Origin: Alisma plantago-aquatica | Taxonomy: Eukaryota; Streptophyta; Magnoliopsida; Alismatales; Alismataceae | Length of the DNA stretch: 64,000 nt | Assembly: GCA_963693085.1 (NCBI GenBank) | Contig: OY856410.1 | Location: forward strand, 882,061,335-882,125,334 | Direction: 5' to 3' | Part shown: in pieces, positions 24,801 to 38,204 of the stretch | Layout: each line of letters opens with the position of its first letter | Numbering within the stretch: position 1 is the first letter of the stretch | The notes under the pieces: generated by a model | Told to the model about the DNA's origin: nothing | The model's database searches: none | What the model saw: the letters and a program-made list of their open reading frames with translations, nothing else | Translations under genes and position numbers: made by a program

Positions 24801-25359
24801 TGAAATATCCTTTTAGATCTATTAATGCATAGGAATCTCCAAAAGAATATTCTTAATACATTAAAAGAAGCATGAGAATTAAATGTAGATAGTTTTTCTA
24901 TGTATAGAGTCTACATGAAACATAATCTTCTTAAAATTAAGTTGAAAGAGTGAAAAAAATTATGTTGGAAACTACTTTGGAAGGCTAGAATTGCCAAGAG
25001 TGATACTTTGAATGCTCAAATTAAGTCTAATCATGACTCCACGATGAATATTTGTGGATGTTTTCTATAAATTTATGAAAGGATGCTAGTGTTGCCAGTA
25101 GTTAAAAGGAATACGTCTTGAGACAAAAATCAAGAATATAGTGGCTTAAGGAAGGGGATTCAAGTATGATTTTTTCCCTACTCTTCTATGAAGACTAGAA
25201 GGGATCTGAATCATTTCAAAAGTCTTGTGAGTGATGGATAGTTATAATTTTAATGATATTAATCACTCAATTGTTAGTGTCTATTCTAGTTATAACAATC
25301 AAAATCTAAGATTTATGTTTGGTATTCTAAATGGAAACGCCCTTCCCTCACATAATTTT

Positions 25360-26640
25360 CAAAGATGATTATTATTGCTTCTATCTCACAAATAGAAATT
25401 GATGATGCTATCTCTGAACTTTATGTGGATAAAGCACCAAGTTCATATGTCTTCAATGGTATGTCTTCGAAAAATCATGGTATATCATTGAGGAGGATGT
25501 AATTATTGCTTTGAAGAATTCCTTGAGAATGGAAAGATGTTGACTGAGGACATTATAACTTTTATTTCCCGTGTTCCTGAAGGTCTTGATACTCTTGACA
25601 TTAATGATTGAATACCCATATAATTTTTCAGTTCTCTGTATAAATTCATATCTAAAATTGCGGTTAACCATTTGTAAAGTCTCTTGCCCCATATAACTGA
25701 TTCCAATCAATGTACTTTTGTTAAAGGAAGAGGAATACAATATGTAATTCTTATTCCTCATGAAATTTTGCATAATTATGAAAAATCCAACCCATGAATA
25801 TCTCATAGTTGACATTCTAAGGCTTATGATTCAGTAAAATGGAAATAATTGTACACTGCTATGTACAAAATGAATTTTCCCTCTATATGGATCAACTATA
25901 TAGATGCGATTTTCAATTCCATTTCATATTAGATTCTAAGTAATGGCAAACCATAGGCATGTTCAAACCTACAGATGGTCTTAGGAAATAGTACATATAT
26001 CCAATTACCTAGTTGTTATTGTCATGCATGGGTTTACTGAGATGATGAAATTAAGTACAAAGGTAGAATTTATTCTCTCAATTAATGCTTCTAAAGTTCT
26101 TAATGTTTCTCATCTTATTTTTGCTAATGACCTTATGGTTTTTGTGAAATATAATTTTCATAACGCTTATAATCTCAAGATTATCTTTAAAATTTTTAGA
26201 AAGAATTGGCTCTTCTCATAATTTTCCTCTAGTGTTATGTCTTCTCAGTAAAGAGTCTGATAAAAATATATGATCAATGGTTTATGAGTTTGTAAAGGAT
26301 ATTTCCTTCAAAATACCTAGGTATTTTTTATTCACAAGCAAGCTTTTCTAAAATTTATTGCTCTGGCCTTATTGAAAATATCAAAAGGAAGCTATAATGT
26401 TGGGCAGCTAGATTAGAACTATCAAATATACTATTTCCATGATGTATACATACTGAATTTTATCCATTCGTATTCATAGCTCTGTTGTTGAAGAGATTGA
26501 CAAAATATGTAGAAATTTCCTCTGGGGATAATCAAGTGATTGTTAAACGTGAGAAACTTATACTACTCAATAAGGAAAGAAGGCTTTGACTGAGTAAAAA
26601 TAGAGAATTTTCAAAATCATGTCTACTCACCAACCAGTAG
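25360..26640 (+). pseudogene. LINE reverse transcriptase remnant
   Basis: Recognisable blocks in order are LYKFISKIAVNHL, SNQCTFVKGRGIQ, IPHEILHNYE, SKAYDSVKW (25816-25842), FPSIWINYID, LSNGKP and VSHLIFANDLMVF (near 26107-26145). The catalytic box, normally F/Y-A-D-D, reads FAND, and stops break the frame repeatedly, so the enzyme is dead. Downstream, EEIDKICRNFLWG matches the conserved region after the LINE polymerase domain. Confidence 0.65.
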
Positions 26641-28365
26641 GAGATTGCAAACAAGAAAGACTCACTATGGTCAAATGGATCATCGATAAATACTTATGGA
26701 AAACTTCCTTCTGAGTGTCCTTTTTTTTATTGGTTGTCTAATAGTATACTAGGAGTTACAAATGGATCGCTTATCCATGCAAGTTTCACATCGAGAAAGG
26801 AGATGATACTAAACTAGGCAAGATCCTTGGGTCAAAGGTATATATGTCACTGACTTTGTTGGGTAATATGTGACTTTATATTATATCACCTTCTTTCATA
26901 TTATCATTTTAGCTATGTTGTCACAAAAGGTAAATGGAATGTTATAAAATATAGGAATTCTTAAAATGCATCCCTTTTCCTTGGATCCCTGTAAACACAT
27001 TTTTATGGGGACGATCATGTTGCCTTATGAAAAAAATAATATTAATCTAAAGTTGAATTTTGAACAATATATGGGTAAATCATGATGATTAGAAATTCTT
27101 AATTGGATATGGAGTTGTAAATATCTAAAAAGATGTCTGCTTCACATATGGAAAACAACTCAGAACAAGTTGACTACTTTGCAGTATGTATGAAGAAGAA
27201 GCATCCAACTTGGTTCTGTCATTTTCCTATCCAAAAAATGTATGAAGACAATTTGCATATCTTATGTGAATCTACATTTTTGAACTCTAGAAGAAATTTG
27301 GAAAAGTAATTATATTTTGTTATTTCCCCCTAACTATTTGGGAAGATATCATTGTTTTTAGATATATTCAATCTTGTTTAATTTGTGTACTCATTTCTTA
27401 TAACTGTTGGATGGAAATAAACCTCAAGATCATGAAAATAGAGCTCGTACTACTGAGTCTCTTTGTAAATGTATAGAAAGGACCTATATGGTCTGAATGC
27501 TCTGGAGCTAAGTTTGAAGATTCCTTAAAGTTACAAATGCATAGTAAAACTTGTGAAATCCTATCCACTTTTTTTGTTTTGTGATGTGTATGGAGAACTA
27601 TGCTAGTGTCTCTTATTGTTCTTTAAAGTTCATTCTATTGAAGGATAACTATTTCATACGTATTTTATTATTGAATTTTTGGTATAGAAGTGACATGTTT
27701 TTATTCTAAAGGAATTTGAGGTTTTTATCGTGGGTAGAAAGGGAACTTATTGATAGCTCCTTGTTAACTACGTATGATCTTCTATTTGTTGAGATTGATC
27801 ATTTTTTTATACTTTGCTTTCTTTTCTCTGATTACTCCTGATAATGTTCGAGACACTAAGAATTCTTATATGTTCTAATCCTCTATCATGAGCATGTAGG
27901 ATCTGCAATTTTCTTGTTATCTAGAGTCCTAATAATTCCTATCCTATGTGGTATGATGATATTGTTCTTGTTAGTTGGTTTTGGTATGGTTATCTACTAT
28001 CGTGAAAAGGCTTGAAGTTTCTTATGAGACTCATCATGTATTTTATGTGCTTGGTTTTTGTATTCTGATCAAACGTATCCTTATGTTGTGTTGAAAAGTT
28101 CCAAATACGATGATGTTGGAGGTTTATGATCTAAGAAACTTCTCATTGATTAGGATGGCCAAGATTTGTTTCAATCTATTGATCCTTTCTGATCATCTCT
28201 AGTGTGTCTCCTTTTTCAGATACATTTTATATCAGTAAACTCCAACCAAATTGGTTGGGTTTGTGACTATTCTTTGTTCTTATTAGGTGTCCCAAGATTT
28301 GTATTTTTATTTCTCCGTTTAGTTGCTTGTATAGTTTTGTACTTTCTTCTATCAAAAAAATACAA

Positions 28366-29081
28366 AAAAAGAAAAGGATTCTTGGCTGACCAAAAAAATA
28401 ACTATCGAGTGCGTCATTATAGGACCTGATGGCTAATCTATTTAGGAAAACTCGTCCTTAGCATTAACCAAACCTATTTTCATTAATTAGTAAGGAGGCT
28501 ACAAATTTCCCACTTAGCATGCTAGACTATCTTGAAATACCAATTTAGTGCGATGGTAGGGAGTTTTTTTTTTAAATTAAAACTGAAATTTGAAATATTT
28601 AAAAACCATAAAAGTGTAAATAACAAAAAACTTACTATACCAACCTATTTTAACACACCAATCTAGTCTTTTTGGTTGGGTGATTTGATATTAGTTGAGA
28701 ATTAGGGAGCCAATGTGCCTCATACATGAAATTATAGAATTCTTTCATACAGAAACACAAAACTAAAAGTGTGCTTAGATGAGGAGTAACTAGGTGGGGG
28801 TAAATCAATGAGTTTGTTGTATATGGGTAAATCTCATAGAAGGAGAGATCCTAAGGATTGCAGGGTGAACTTGTTTTCTTATCTTACTTGAAAAGACAAT
28901 AATAGGATTTGTCAGTCATGTCAACAATTTTGGTTGATACCAGTTCAACTTCATCTTTCTGAATACATGTAATTTTCTTTGACTCTCAATTAGAATTAAT
29001 TATAGAGGACAAGAAATTCTTAAGTCGGGGGTGATTTTATGAACATAATTCATACTACTTTGTATGTCCTCTTTTACCGAG
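28366..29081. other. No recognisable feature
   Basis: AT-rich sequence between the LINE tail and an LTR-like segment. Nothing identifiable was seen. Confidence 0.4.
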
Positions 29082-30157
29082 TGTTGATACCCCATTTTTT
29101 GCTGACACATGAGAAATACATGCTTAATATTAATTCTCTAGCTAATGACGGAGTCTATTCCAATTTTTTTCACCCTTTCACAATTTTCCACATTTTATTC
29201 CTTTTTCCCACCTTTTTATCTAGATTTTTTGCCTATTTAATCCATTCATTTTCACCTAGTTTAGGACATTTTAGACAAAAATATTATTTTCTGGACTCAA
29301 GTGCAATTTGTCCATTAATTCCTTTTTTTATAAACCTTTTTATAAATTCCATACTTGAACTATCCTGAATAAAATGTTCTCTTTTTTCCCCACAGATATT
29401 CGATAGTCCTTTTTTCACAAAAAGTTCATATTTCTTTCATAGTGGTGAAGAATAATACTAAATTAATGACTTTCCCTTATCCTTAAGTGTTTTATTGACT
29501 TTTATTTGGAATCCACATTTTCTACATTTTTCTCTAGTACATTCTTAAAATATCCAAAAAAACCCACAAAACATGTTGCGTCATGCCTGGGCCACCTGGC
29601 GGAATGGAGCAAATTGCCGATGAAACGTTGTTGATTGCCTAAATCCTTTCATCACTCCTGCGTGATGCATCGCTACAATGTTCTTTCTCTTCTATAATCT
29701 TCTCTTTTGAGTCCCAAATCCTAAAATCTACCTATAAATACCCCCCATATTCATTGTATTTAGGACCCCTTTTGACTCTTTTGAATCAAGAAAATGACTA
29801 TCTCTCTTTTCAATTTTTTCGCTATTCACGTTCAGAGGATCCTTCCTCTAATAACACCTTCTTCTGAATGTCGTTAGGTTGCAAAATAGTAATAAGATCG
29901 TGCTCCTAACTACTGATTTTAGTTTCTTATTTTGACTTCCCTAACTACTCTTAACTATTTATTTATGTTCAACTGCTTATTTGATATCATGTGATTAGTT
30001 TACATATCTCAGTTTATCTATTCTTAAAAAGATCAAATCTTGCTCTTAACCTACATCCTTTTCTCATTGTCCTATAAATTTTCCCGTGCATCAGTCCTAA
30101 CTTCTTGTAAAGACATAGTCTCTACTAAAAACTCATGGCAAACAAAAACACCAATTG
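29082..30157 (+). repeat. LTR-like segment, boundaries partly unsupported
   Basis: It begins TGTTGATACCCCATTTTTTG, a start common among plant LTRs, and holds a good TATA box, CCTATAAATACCCC, near 29733. Neither a 3' boundary, a primer site nor a target-site duplication was found. The end given is simply where the next LTR-like segment begins. Confidence 0.35.
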
Positions 30158-32249
30158 TGTAGCAGCGGAAGTTAAAACTTTGACGATATTCAATTGTATA
30201 AAGAGTACTTTACAAAATTCCCCCAAAGGGTGTACAACTTTATACAAACAATAAAAGGATCTAGGTAGAGGAAGACTCAAACCAAATCAATATTGTCTCT
30301 AAAGAAAAACAACTTAATATATAGGTAGCTAAGTCCAAGGTAGATGGTTGAACTCCTTATCCTTATCCTTAGGCAGGTTCACCAAGCTTCAATTATGCAC
30401 TCTGGTCCTATATCTGGATGGTTGGGATCATCCAGCAAGAGAGAGATAAAAGTATGTGTTAATCAAAAGGGATAAGGACAAATGATAAAGCACAACCTTG
30501 AATAATAGAATGATTCACTATACGAAGAGATTTTAAGAGTATGAGGCATTAAATAAAATAAGTAATAGATAATTGTCATAGTTTAATCAACAACAATAAT
30601 CACATAGCATGAATGATATTATGACAAAAAATCATTAACTTGGAGTTGAAATGCATTAATTATGATTTTAGAACATTTAACATACTCAAAATTCCATTCA
30701 AAGAAAATTTCAAAAAAAGCATTGGCAATCAGGTCTTAAAGACCACAAAATAGGATTCTACATGAAAAATCCTTTCCAATGACTATTTATTTGCATTTTT
30801 CTGAGCAAGGACCAATTTACTATGAATTAAGTAAGCCGGACCAATCAGATTGCATGAAAATGCCACATAGGCTGAGTGGCTTGCGCGAGAGAGGGGCGGC
30901 GAAATACGAAAATCACCTCAATGTTAAAATAGAAGAGGAGGCGTGTGTGGGGGCAAAACTGTAAAAGTCAAGTGGTCATCTTCTTCCTCTCCCAGGCGCC
31001 ATGGCCGCGTGAGGAAGCTTGCCCATTTGAGCGTTTCCATATTTCTTAACCAAAACAGACGTACATGTACTTGAAACAAATCCCAAGGTGAGAGGAACTC
31101 ACCGGTGTGCTTCTATCACTGAGAATCCAAGAAAAGGGTCGTAATATCAGTGAGAAGGTGGAGGCTTCGGGGCTAAGCAGGGGATCTTCGGGCCAAATTA
31201 GCAACTGGAAAATCTTGCAATGGGGCCGAAGGAGGTGCGGTAGGTGGTAGTTATAGGTGAGGAACCGCGAAGCACTGGGACAATGGTAGAGGTGAGAAGA
31301 CATGTCTGACACCTTTGGGCATTTCAGCCATAGTGCACTGGAGCCGACGATCCATGGCTCAAACTGAACGGCTCGAGGAGACGAAGCCAACACGACTTAA
31401 ATCTCACGAAATGGTGGAGAGGAGAGGGAGAATGAGGTGGAGGAGCCTAGGCGTCATCTTGGTTAGTGGGCTAGAGGTTGAAGATGATACTAGATCCATT
31501 GGATTGAGATTGAACGGGGGTCGGGTGCGTGACCATGAAATAAATGCAAAAATCAATTCATCTACTATAGTTAAACTATATGGAAACTTGTAAAAAGCAT
31601 TTGGGGGGTCAAATAAAGTCCAAATGACCTCAAATTTTAACCATAAGTTAATTACAATGCCTAGAACGGTTCTATGCCATTACTTTCTCGAAAATCACAT
31701 GGTTAGGTCCTTAATTAATTTATAGACTATTAAAGCATATAATAAAGCATAAAAAGAGCAATTAATATAAAGAATATCTTTTAATGCCATAATAAGGTGA
31801 ATATCGAGATATTATTCACAAATAAATATTATGAGTCATATATCAACATATAATACTCTTATTAGTGCATTATTTCCCTATTTGGAGGAGAGAGAAAGTA
31901 AGTGGGTTAAATACACTCGAATACATTAAATTACTCATATCTTATCTAATAGGGATATAAAAAGCTCCAAATAACATACTCCACTCATATTATTTCATTA
32001 ATGGTAAAATTTCATGATTAGACCTCAATTATCTCATTAGATGGGTTATTTGTGCAAAACCCCCTACATAAACATAAATGTAGGTAATTTGTGAATTATA
32101 CCTCAAGAAAGGATCAAATTCAACATTGAGGCCCAAGAAGGATCAAAAGGATGGGAAATTTATTAAAAGAGTCCAAAAGGACTAGAAGGCAAAGAAAAGT
32201 AAAAAAGTGGGTAAATTGCATAAGGAACTCTGAGATTTAGTATGTTACA
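30158..32249 (-). repeat. Possible solo LTR, minus orientation
   Basis: The block runs from TGTAGCAGCGG to GTATGTTACA. On the minus strand it would start TGTAACATACT and end CTGCTACA, similar to Tekay/Del LTR ends. A G+C-richer island lies at about 30880-31520. The flanking bases (AATTG and CTTCT) do not match, so there is no target-site support. The short open frames (31046-31393 and 31315-31593) overlap on opposite strands and are probably chance. Confidence 0.33.
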
Positions 32250-32462
32250 CTTCTCTTGAAGGATTTCTGTCATGGGAGGTCTTGAAGTGATTAGGACCCA
32301 AATACACCTAAATAGTAGGACCTTTAGGACAATGATGGGAAGGATGCATACATATACAGCCCCACATGTCTGTCAATAATAAAAACATTATTTCATCACT
32401 TTTTTAATTTTTTTCTTCTTTTAACTAATGCACTTATACACATTTTACATGCTATATTGTCA

Positions 32463-33944
32463 TGTATTTCACGCATAATTGCTCATTTTGACATTACTTA
32501 TGCATTATTTATCATCATTATCCTGTGGCATATTATTGCATCAAATATTTTCCATTCTCATTGAATGATATTGAGTTATTATGTTTATCTTATTTATTTG
32601 GACTTATGTTCTATATTTCTAAATTTTAGGAAATTTTGAGTAGTTATAAGTCTTCTTGGTACTGCAAATGGTAGTGTCAATGGTACTGACTTTTGGCGAA
32701 AAATAATAGAGTGAATCGAGAATTTTTGGTTCTACTGACCCATTGGTCGGTACTACTGACTTTTGGGACAGACCCATACTAAAGTAGCTCGGTGCCACCG
32801 ACTTGTAGTTGGAGGTATGTATCTTTATATGAAGAACTCATGAGAGAGGTCAGAGATCAACTCGATTCTACCAACATCTTTGTCGATAGTACCAACATAT
32901 ATAAGGAGTCACGAATCTAGGAGATGACTCGGTGTCATCGACTTGTTGTCAGTAGTACCAACTTTGCACGTCTAGGCGAGATTAAAGATCTTAATCAATC
33001 TGACGATCATGACTTACTGACATTAAGAGACTCTCTTATGACCTAATAGGAGTTTGACCAAACCTATTGTTGTCGTTGTATTCCATTACACAAGAGCACG
33101 GAGAAGGGAGAGGAGAAAGAAAAGGAGACAACTACTTCCCATACGACTCAGGCACCTTCAAAGAGCGGATTTGCATCTGAAACACAACATATTGCAACGT
33201 TCATCAAAGGGAGTCATCCAAATCATCTCCTCTAAGGGTTTTCACTATTTCTCTAATGTTGCCCTCATTTTCTCTTTTTCCACCTACATATGCCATGATA
33301 GAAACCATGCAAGGATAATCCTCTAGTTCTTTAGGACTCATGAGTAGTCTGGTTTTATATTATAATTTACATATGATTTGATATACATGTTTTTCCTAAT
33401 TTCTGAACATAATTCTATGATTACCTCATGCATTAACTATGGATGATCAACGTAACTAATTTCTCATAACTATAATTGCCTCGAGAGAAGGATTAAGAGT
33501 TAGATAAGTCATATAATTACAGAGTCTATCCCACGCCTCGAGAGAGGGCTTACAGTTGTGAAGGATATATCTCAGAGGTTTTGTTAATGCACCCAGATAA
33601 TAGTTAAATCGCTATGAGAGTGGGATTTATATTTGAAAAGGTAGTAACTTATGATGTGAGAGAGAGTAATATTAATGAATGATGTCAATTTCAATGTGAA
33701 CCATAGTAAAACTGTAATCCTAAAGAATCCATTCCAACTGTGATCACAAACCAATTAATTTAGTTTTAATTCTTATAATTAGTTCATTAATCAACCAATC
33801 ACTTCTTCCCTAGGTCTAGCTGATCGATTCACAATCATTAATAGTTTTTGGATAATGTCTCCTTGAGTTTGACACTCGGGCCTCTTAGGACTATATTACG
33901 TGATATGTGCACTTGTATTTTATACGTGTGGTTTACACGCATCA
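32463..33944 (+). repeat. 5' LTR of A1
   Basis: It starts TGTATTTCAC and ends ACGCATCA. The last 130 bases match the A1 3' LTR well (GAGTTTGACACTCGGGCCTC in one, AAGTTTGACACTCGGGCCTC in the other). The middle part (about 32690-32960) has motifs built on GGTACTACTGAC and GGTGCCACCGAC, like those at 61790-62220. The frame at 33054-33326 lies in this LTR and is not called as a gene. Confidence 0.65.
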
Positions 33945-33950
33945 AGTTTT

Positions 33951-33968
33951 TGTCGCCGTTAGTAAGGA
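33951..33968 (+). other. Decayed primer binding site, tRNA-Asp type
   Basis: TGTCGCCGTTAGTAAGGA, shortly after the LTR end, matches 12 of 18 bases of the tRNA-Asp-complementary site TGGCGCCGTTGCCGGGGA used by Athila-like elements. Confidence 0.5.
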
Positions 33969-34259
33969 AATGGCAATTCTAGCACTAAGAGTGTTGTGAC
34001 CGGAAACTATATGCCACATTTTTTTATTATTCATCATGTATTACTTTTATTCAAGTTTTCATCATGGTTTCTGGTACCCTGTTCTCATAGTTTCCTATTA
34101 TTTGTAGGTACTAGTGTATAGTTCAAACTAGGACCACCGATTATGGAGAATCAACTCCATAGGATATAGGCCAAGAGGAACTCCATTGTAGGGAAAAGGA
34201 GTACATTAGCTTTGTGTAAAGACTTTTCCAAACCCCACTACCATAGGAGACACAACCAG

Positions 34260-35660
34260 AAGAGGTAGATATGGGACATACCAATGTGGAAGATGAGGAG
34301 AAAATTGTTTGGGAAAAGTTCAAAGATTCATAGACCTTAGAGCAGTTAGGGCCAATTGTAAAATAGAAATAAATGTGGACAACTATAAAGTAGATCCAGG
34401 GCTGGTGGCACTTATAAAATTGCAAGCATTTTACGGGCAGAACATGGAGGATCCTATGTCTCACATTAACAAATTTGTGAAGAACTATAATATGCTGATG
34501 ATTGATAGGGTACATATGATTGTGATATATCTGAAGTTATTTTTGTATTCTCTAGCAGATAAGGTAAAGGATTGGTTCTTAAGCCTTCCCTCAAAATCCA
34601 TATCCACCTGGGAGGAAATGATAGATGATTCTTTGAAAGATATTTCCCTCCACAGAAGACACATGACCTAGTTGGGCGGATCTACAACTTTAAGCAGCAT
34701 GTAGAGGAGTCTTATTCAGAGGCATGGGAGAGATTCTATAATATGTTGAGGAAGATCCCTCATCATAGGATTGATCCTCACAGACAAGCAATGACATTCT
34801 ACTACGATATGCATAAGGGGGAAAGGACCACACTTGATAGTGTAGGAGTAGGATTTTTTCTCAACAACAAGGCGTCCTTGTGTCATTAAAACTTAATTAA
34901 CATGGCTAAAAATCAGTCATGGGGAGAAGAGAGAGAAACTCTAGCAACCATTAAAAGTGTCAGAGAATCCAGAAAGATCACATTGTTGAAATAGAAGATA
35001 GACAACCTTGCCAAGAAATTAGATCAAAAATCAGGAACCTCATCTGGAGGTAAGGAAGAATAATGCATGTATGTACGACAATAGAACTACAAGGGTAGAA
35101 ATGAATATGCATGGAGGAAGGATCCTAAATTCTCCTAGAAGGATCCTAACAATTTTCAGTAGGATCTTCTCAAACACAATAGGCCAAGCCACAGTAGAGT
35201 AGTGCACAATAGCAGTATCAGTAGGACAAGAGTCCTAGAAAGATAGATATATAGAAGACATGCTAGGCAAATTGGTCAGTCAGAATGAGACAATTATAGG
35301 CCAAATACAAAGGGACCTACAGAATCAAGGGGCACAAATCCACAACATAGAAAACTAGATTTCTCATATAGAATTATAAGTAGCATCTTTGAAGAAGCTA
35401 GGACAACAATGATTCCCAACGAATGTTGGCATCCCATCTACTAACCAGCAGGTGAAGGCAGTGTTACTCCACAGTGGCAAGGTGTTGTTGAAAGAACAAA
35501 AGAAAATTTTAGAAAATAATTACAATGTAGGAGACACAAGAGAGGTGTCAACTAGTGATCCCCTTGAGCAAGACACCACACCACAGGAGAAGGAACCATC
35601 AAAGGAAGGTGCAGAACCAACTGAAGTTAGGATGGAGTCTTATGTTCCACCTCACTAGAT
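34260..35660 (+). pseudogene. gag of A1, broken
   Basis: The segment at 34309-34671 has GLVALIKLQAFYGQNMEDP, LFLYSLADKVKDWFLSLP and STWEEM, the typical Athila/Tat capsid blocks (F.G...EDP, FPFSL.DKA..WL.SLP, TW..L). A frameshift near 34650 leads to SYSEAWERFYNMLRKIPHH, the next capsid block. A last piece at 35452-35658 carries AVLLHSGKVL, equivalent to A.TLRSGK, then a Glu-rich tail. Many stops lie between. No zinc knuckle could be recognised. Confidence 0.75.
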
Positions 35661-35934
35661 AAAAAAGGTGACTCCAATACCATTCTCCAAAAGTTTTAAG
35701 GAAAAGTAGGTTGACCAACAAATATAAGAAGTTTCTAGACACATTTAAAAAACTTCATGTCAACATACCTCTTGTAGATGCAATTAAACAACTGAAGTTA
35801 GGATGGATTTTTATGTTCCATCATATGGCAAATTTTTAGGCACATAATCAACAAGAAAAGGAGGATATCTGATTTTGATGTAGTGGTGTTGAAGGAAGAG
35901 GTTAGTGACTAATACAGAGGAGATTTCCACATAA

Positions 35935-36070
35935 GAGGCAAGGTCCAATCTGCTTTAATATACCATGTTACATTGGTAAAGTTAAATTTAGTGAAGCTTA
36001 ATGTGACTTTAGGACAAGCATAGATCTCATTCCCGTGACAACATTCAAGAAAATGGGGATAAAAAACCCC
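35935..36070 (+). pseudogene. Retropepsin remnant of A1
   Basis: The translation includes PCYIGKVKFSEA, a stop, then CDFRTSIDLIPVTTFKKMGI. This lines up with the Athila protease block CDLGASV.L.PLS..K.LG. The active-site box reads DFRTS instead of DLGAS, and a stop precedes it, so no active protease is possible. Confidence 0.6.
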
Positions 36071-36081
36071 AGAAGAGAAAC

Positions 36082-36573
36082 ATGACCAAGGAGAGATTGA
36101 TCTCCGCACATGTGGTGGTGGCTCTAGATTGGAACCATCCCTTTGAATTGATGTGTGATGCATCAGACTATGCGGTTGGAGCTATTTTCAGACAACAAAT
36201 AGATTGTTCTCTTTCTTCATATACTATGCATCATGAACTCTTAATTATGTTCACCTTAATTACACAACCACTGAGAAGGAAATTTTATCCATTGTCCTTG
36301 CTTTTGATAAATTTAGAAAATATTTAATAGGGGCAAAGGTGATTGTTTGGACTATCCATGTGTCTATTAAGTATCTATTGTAGAAGAAAAATGTTAAGTC
36401 TATAATGATCCGATCAATTTTGTTACTATAGGAGTTTGAAATGGAAGTCAAGGACAAATATAGAGTGGAGATTGTAGTGTCATATTAATAATCTCATCTA
36501 GATAAGGTAGATGAGTCGATATTGGAGATATTGATTGTTGAGGATTTTCTCGATGAGCAACTTCTTGATATTA
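36082..36573 (+). pseudogene. RNase H remnant of A1
   Basis: ISAHVVVALDWNHPFELMCDASDYAVGAI (read in parts) is the end of gypsy reverse transcriptase and the start of RNase H. Later pieces include FEMEVKDKYR and FLDEQLLDIN. The text jumps from protease directly to this point, so nearly all of the reverse transcriptase is deleted between about 36070 and 36082. The frame is cut by C2 at 36579. Confidence 0.65.
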
Positions 36574-36578
36574 ACAAG

Positions 36579-38153
36579 TGCTGACTCTAAGTCAATGTTG
36601 ACTCTAGGTCTAAATTGACCAAACCCTTGTTTTAATGATGACTAAACCATTCCAATTATGTGTGTCTAATGCTTCTACTTGAGTGATTTCATATTAATTA
36701 TAGACGCATTCCAAATGCCCGAACTTGCGCATCTCAACTTGGAGAAAAGACATGTCAAAATCAATGCAAGTGTACTTTTGTGGAATATGATGTAAATCCA
36801 TTAGAATCATGTTGTAGATAACTTTTAATAATTATATAAATTGTAATTAATCTTAGAAAAAATTAGGAGCACTTACATTGAATATTTAAGCACTCAAAAT
36901 CCATTTTTCAAAATTCAAATCAGGTTGTTCATCAGTCGAGTTGCAACCTCGACCGATCCTTATTGATTTTTTAAAAATGACTTTGGGTCGGTCGAGTTTC
37001 CATTTCACGTAAGTCGACTGATCCCTCTATAGACCAAAACCGATTTAAGTTGATCAGTCGAGTTGCCACCACGACAAACTCGACCAGTGGGTTAAATTGG
37101 TCTTGTCGTATGGTGGGATCGGTTGATTTATCTTTATTGAAACTCGACTGATCGCATTGTACAGGAAAGTGCAGAAAATTATTTCTAGTTGTTAGAATGT
37201 TGAAAAACTCAAAAAAAAAAAATATGTTGCAACATCCCAAATGGCTAGTATTCATCCTTAAGTATTCCCAAAGGCTTTTAAGTATCCTCAACTATAAATA
37301 GGACCCCTTAGGCTTTATCCCATTGTTAGCCAAGCACTATGAAGGTTCCTATTTTATAGTTGAGTGCATCCTACAACCTGCTCTCTCTAATATTAATCAC
37401 TTGCATCATCCATTAGAGTGAGTAGGAGATTTGTAAGAGAGCTAGTCCTACATGTATATCTTGTAAGGCTCTCACTTCCCCGCCTCCCAATCTCTCTTTC
37501 AATCATGAAGATGAAGATTCTCTCTCTTGGCTAGAGGGGTGAAGAAAAATAAGGGAAGGAGTCCCTTGGTGAAGAATAAGGTCGAAGACTTGGAGCAAGA
37601 GTGGGTAAGCCCTTGGTGAAGGCAGAAGACTTCTTGCTCAAGTGGTAAGTCCTTGGTGAAAGCTTCTCCTTGGCTCAGGTGAATTCAAAGGTGGAAGATC
37701 CAAGAAGAGTGCGTAACTCCTTCAAGGTTAAAGTCATGTGTAAGAGTGGGTAAGTCCTTCATGAAGGAAGAAGACTCCTTGAAAAGTGGGTAAGTCCTAG
37801 GGTAGGTTGAAGACTCTTAGATTGGATAGGTAAGTCTTTTGGAAGGTCATGTATTGTATATCTTATGATGAATATAAGAGTGCAATGGTTAAGAAATCCT
37901 AGAGGTTGACCTCTCTAGTTAGTGGACTGACATATTTTTGGTTTTAAGTATGGAACCACTCTACACAGTTTGTCAATTAGTGCATGTTCAATCTCTCTCA
38001 TCCTTGCTATGTATGTTTTAATTGTACTCAAATTCCCATATTAACAACCTTATCTTGTGATATATCTTACAGGTGTAATGAATTTTGTTTAAGTGTATTT
38101 GATTCTGTTCACTCCCCTCTAGAGCATCCAATCACCCATCCTAGGATCCAACA
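36579..38153 (+). repeat. 5' LTR of C2
   Basis: It starts TGCTGACTCTAAG and ends GGATCCAACA. It contains ACTCGACCGATC / GATCAGTCGAGT-type motifs (about 36920-37155) and then the TATA box CTATAAATAG at 37292-37301. It is directly repeated at 41506-43062. Confidence 0.8.
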
Positions 38154-38155
38154 AT

Positions 38156-38167
38156 TGGTATCAGAGT
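38156..38167 (+). other. Primer binding site of C2, tRNA-iMet type
   Basis: TGGTATCAGAGT lies two bases after the 5' LTR and differs from the initiator-methionine tRNA complement only at the last base. Confidence 0.8.
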
Positions 38168-38204
38168 GGGTCTTCCCCAGGCATACTTCTACAAGTAGGA
38201 GAAG

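Larger units (their letters stand above)
22780..28365 (+). mobile_element. Decayed L1-type LINE
   Basis: In order on the plus strand there is an ORF1 piece resembling the plant LINE DUF4283 region (about 23240-23560), an endonuclease (about 24385-24800), a reverse transcriptase (about 25360-26640), a zinc-binding-like region (about 27100-27310) and an A-rich tail after a TTCTATC segment (about 28345-28365). All parts carry many stops and frameshifts, and two microsatellites have grown inside. Non-LTR elements insert by target-primed reverse transcription. I could not fix the 5' end or a target-site duplication, so the left boundary is approximate. Confidence 0.6.

Noticed and set aside
33054..33326. 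90-codon plus-strand frame with an Arg-rich start
   Set aside because: It lies wholly inside the A1 5' LTR and is not kept in the 3' LTR.
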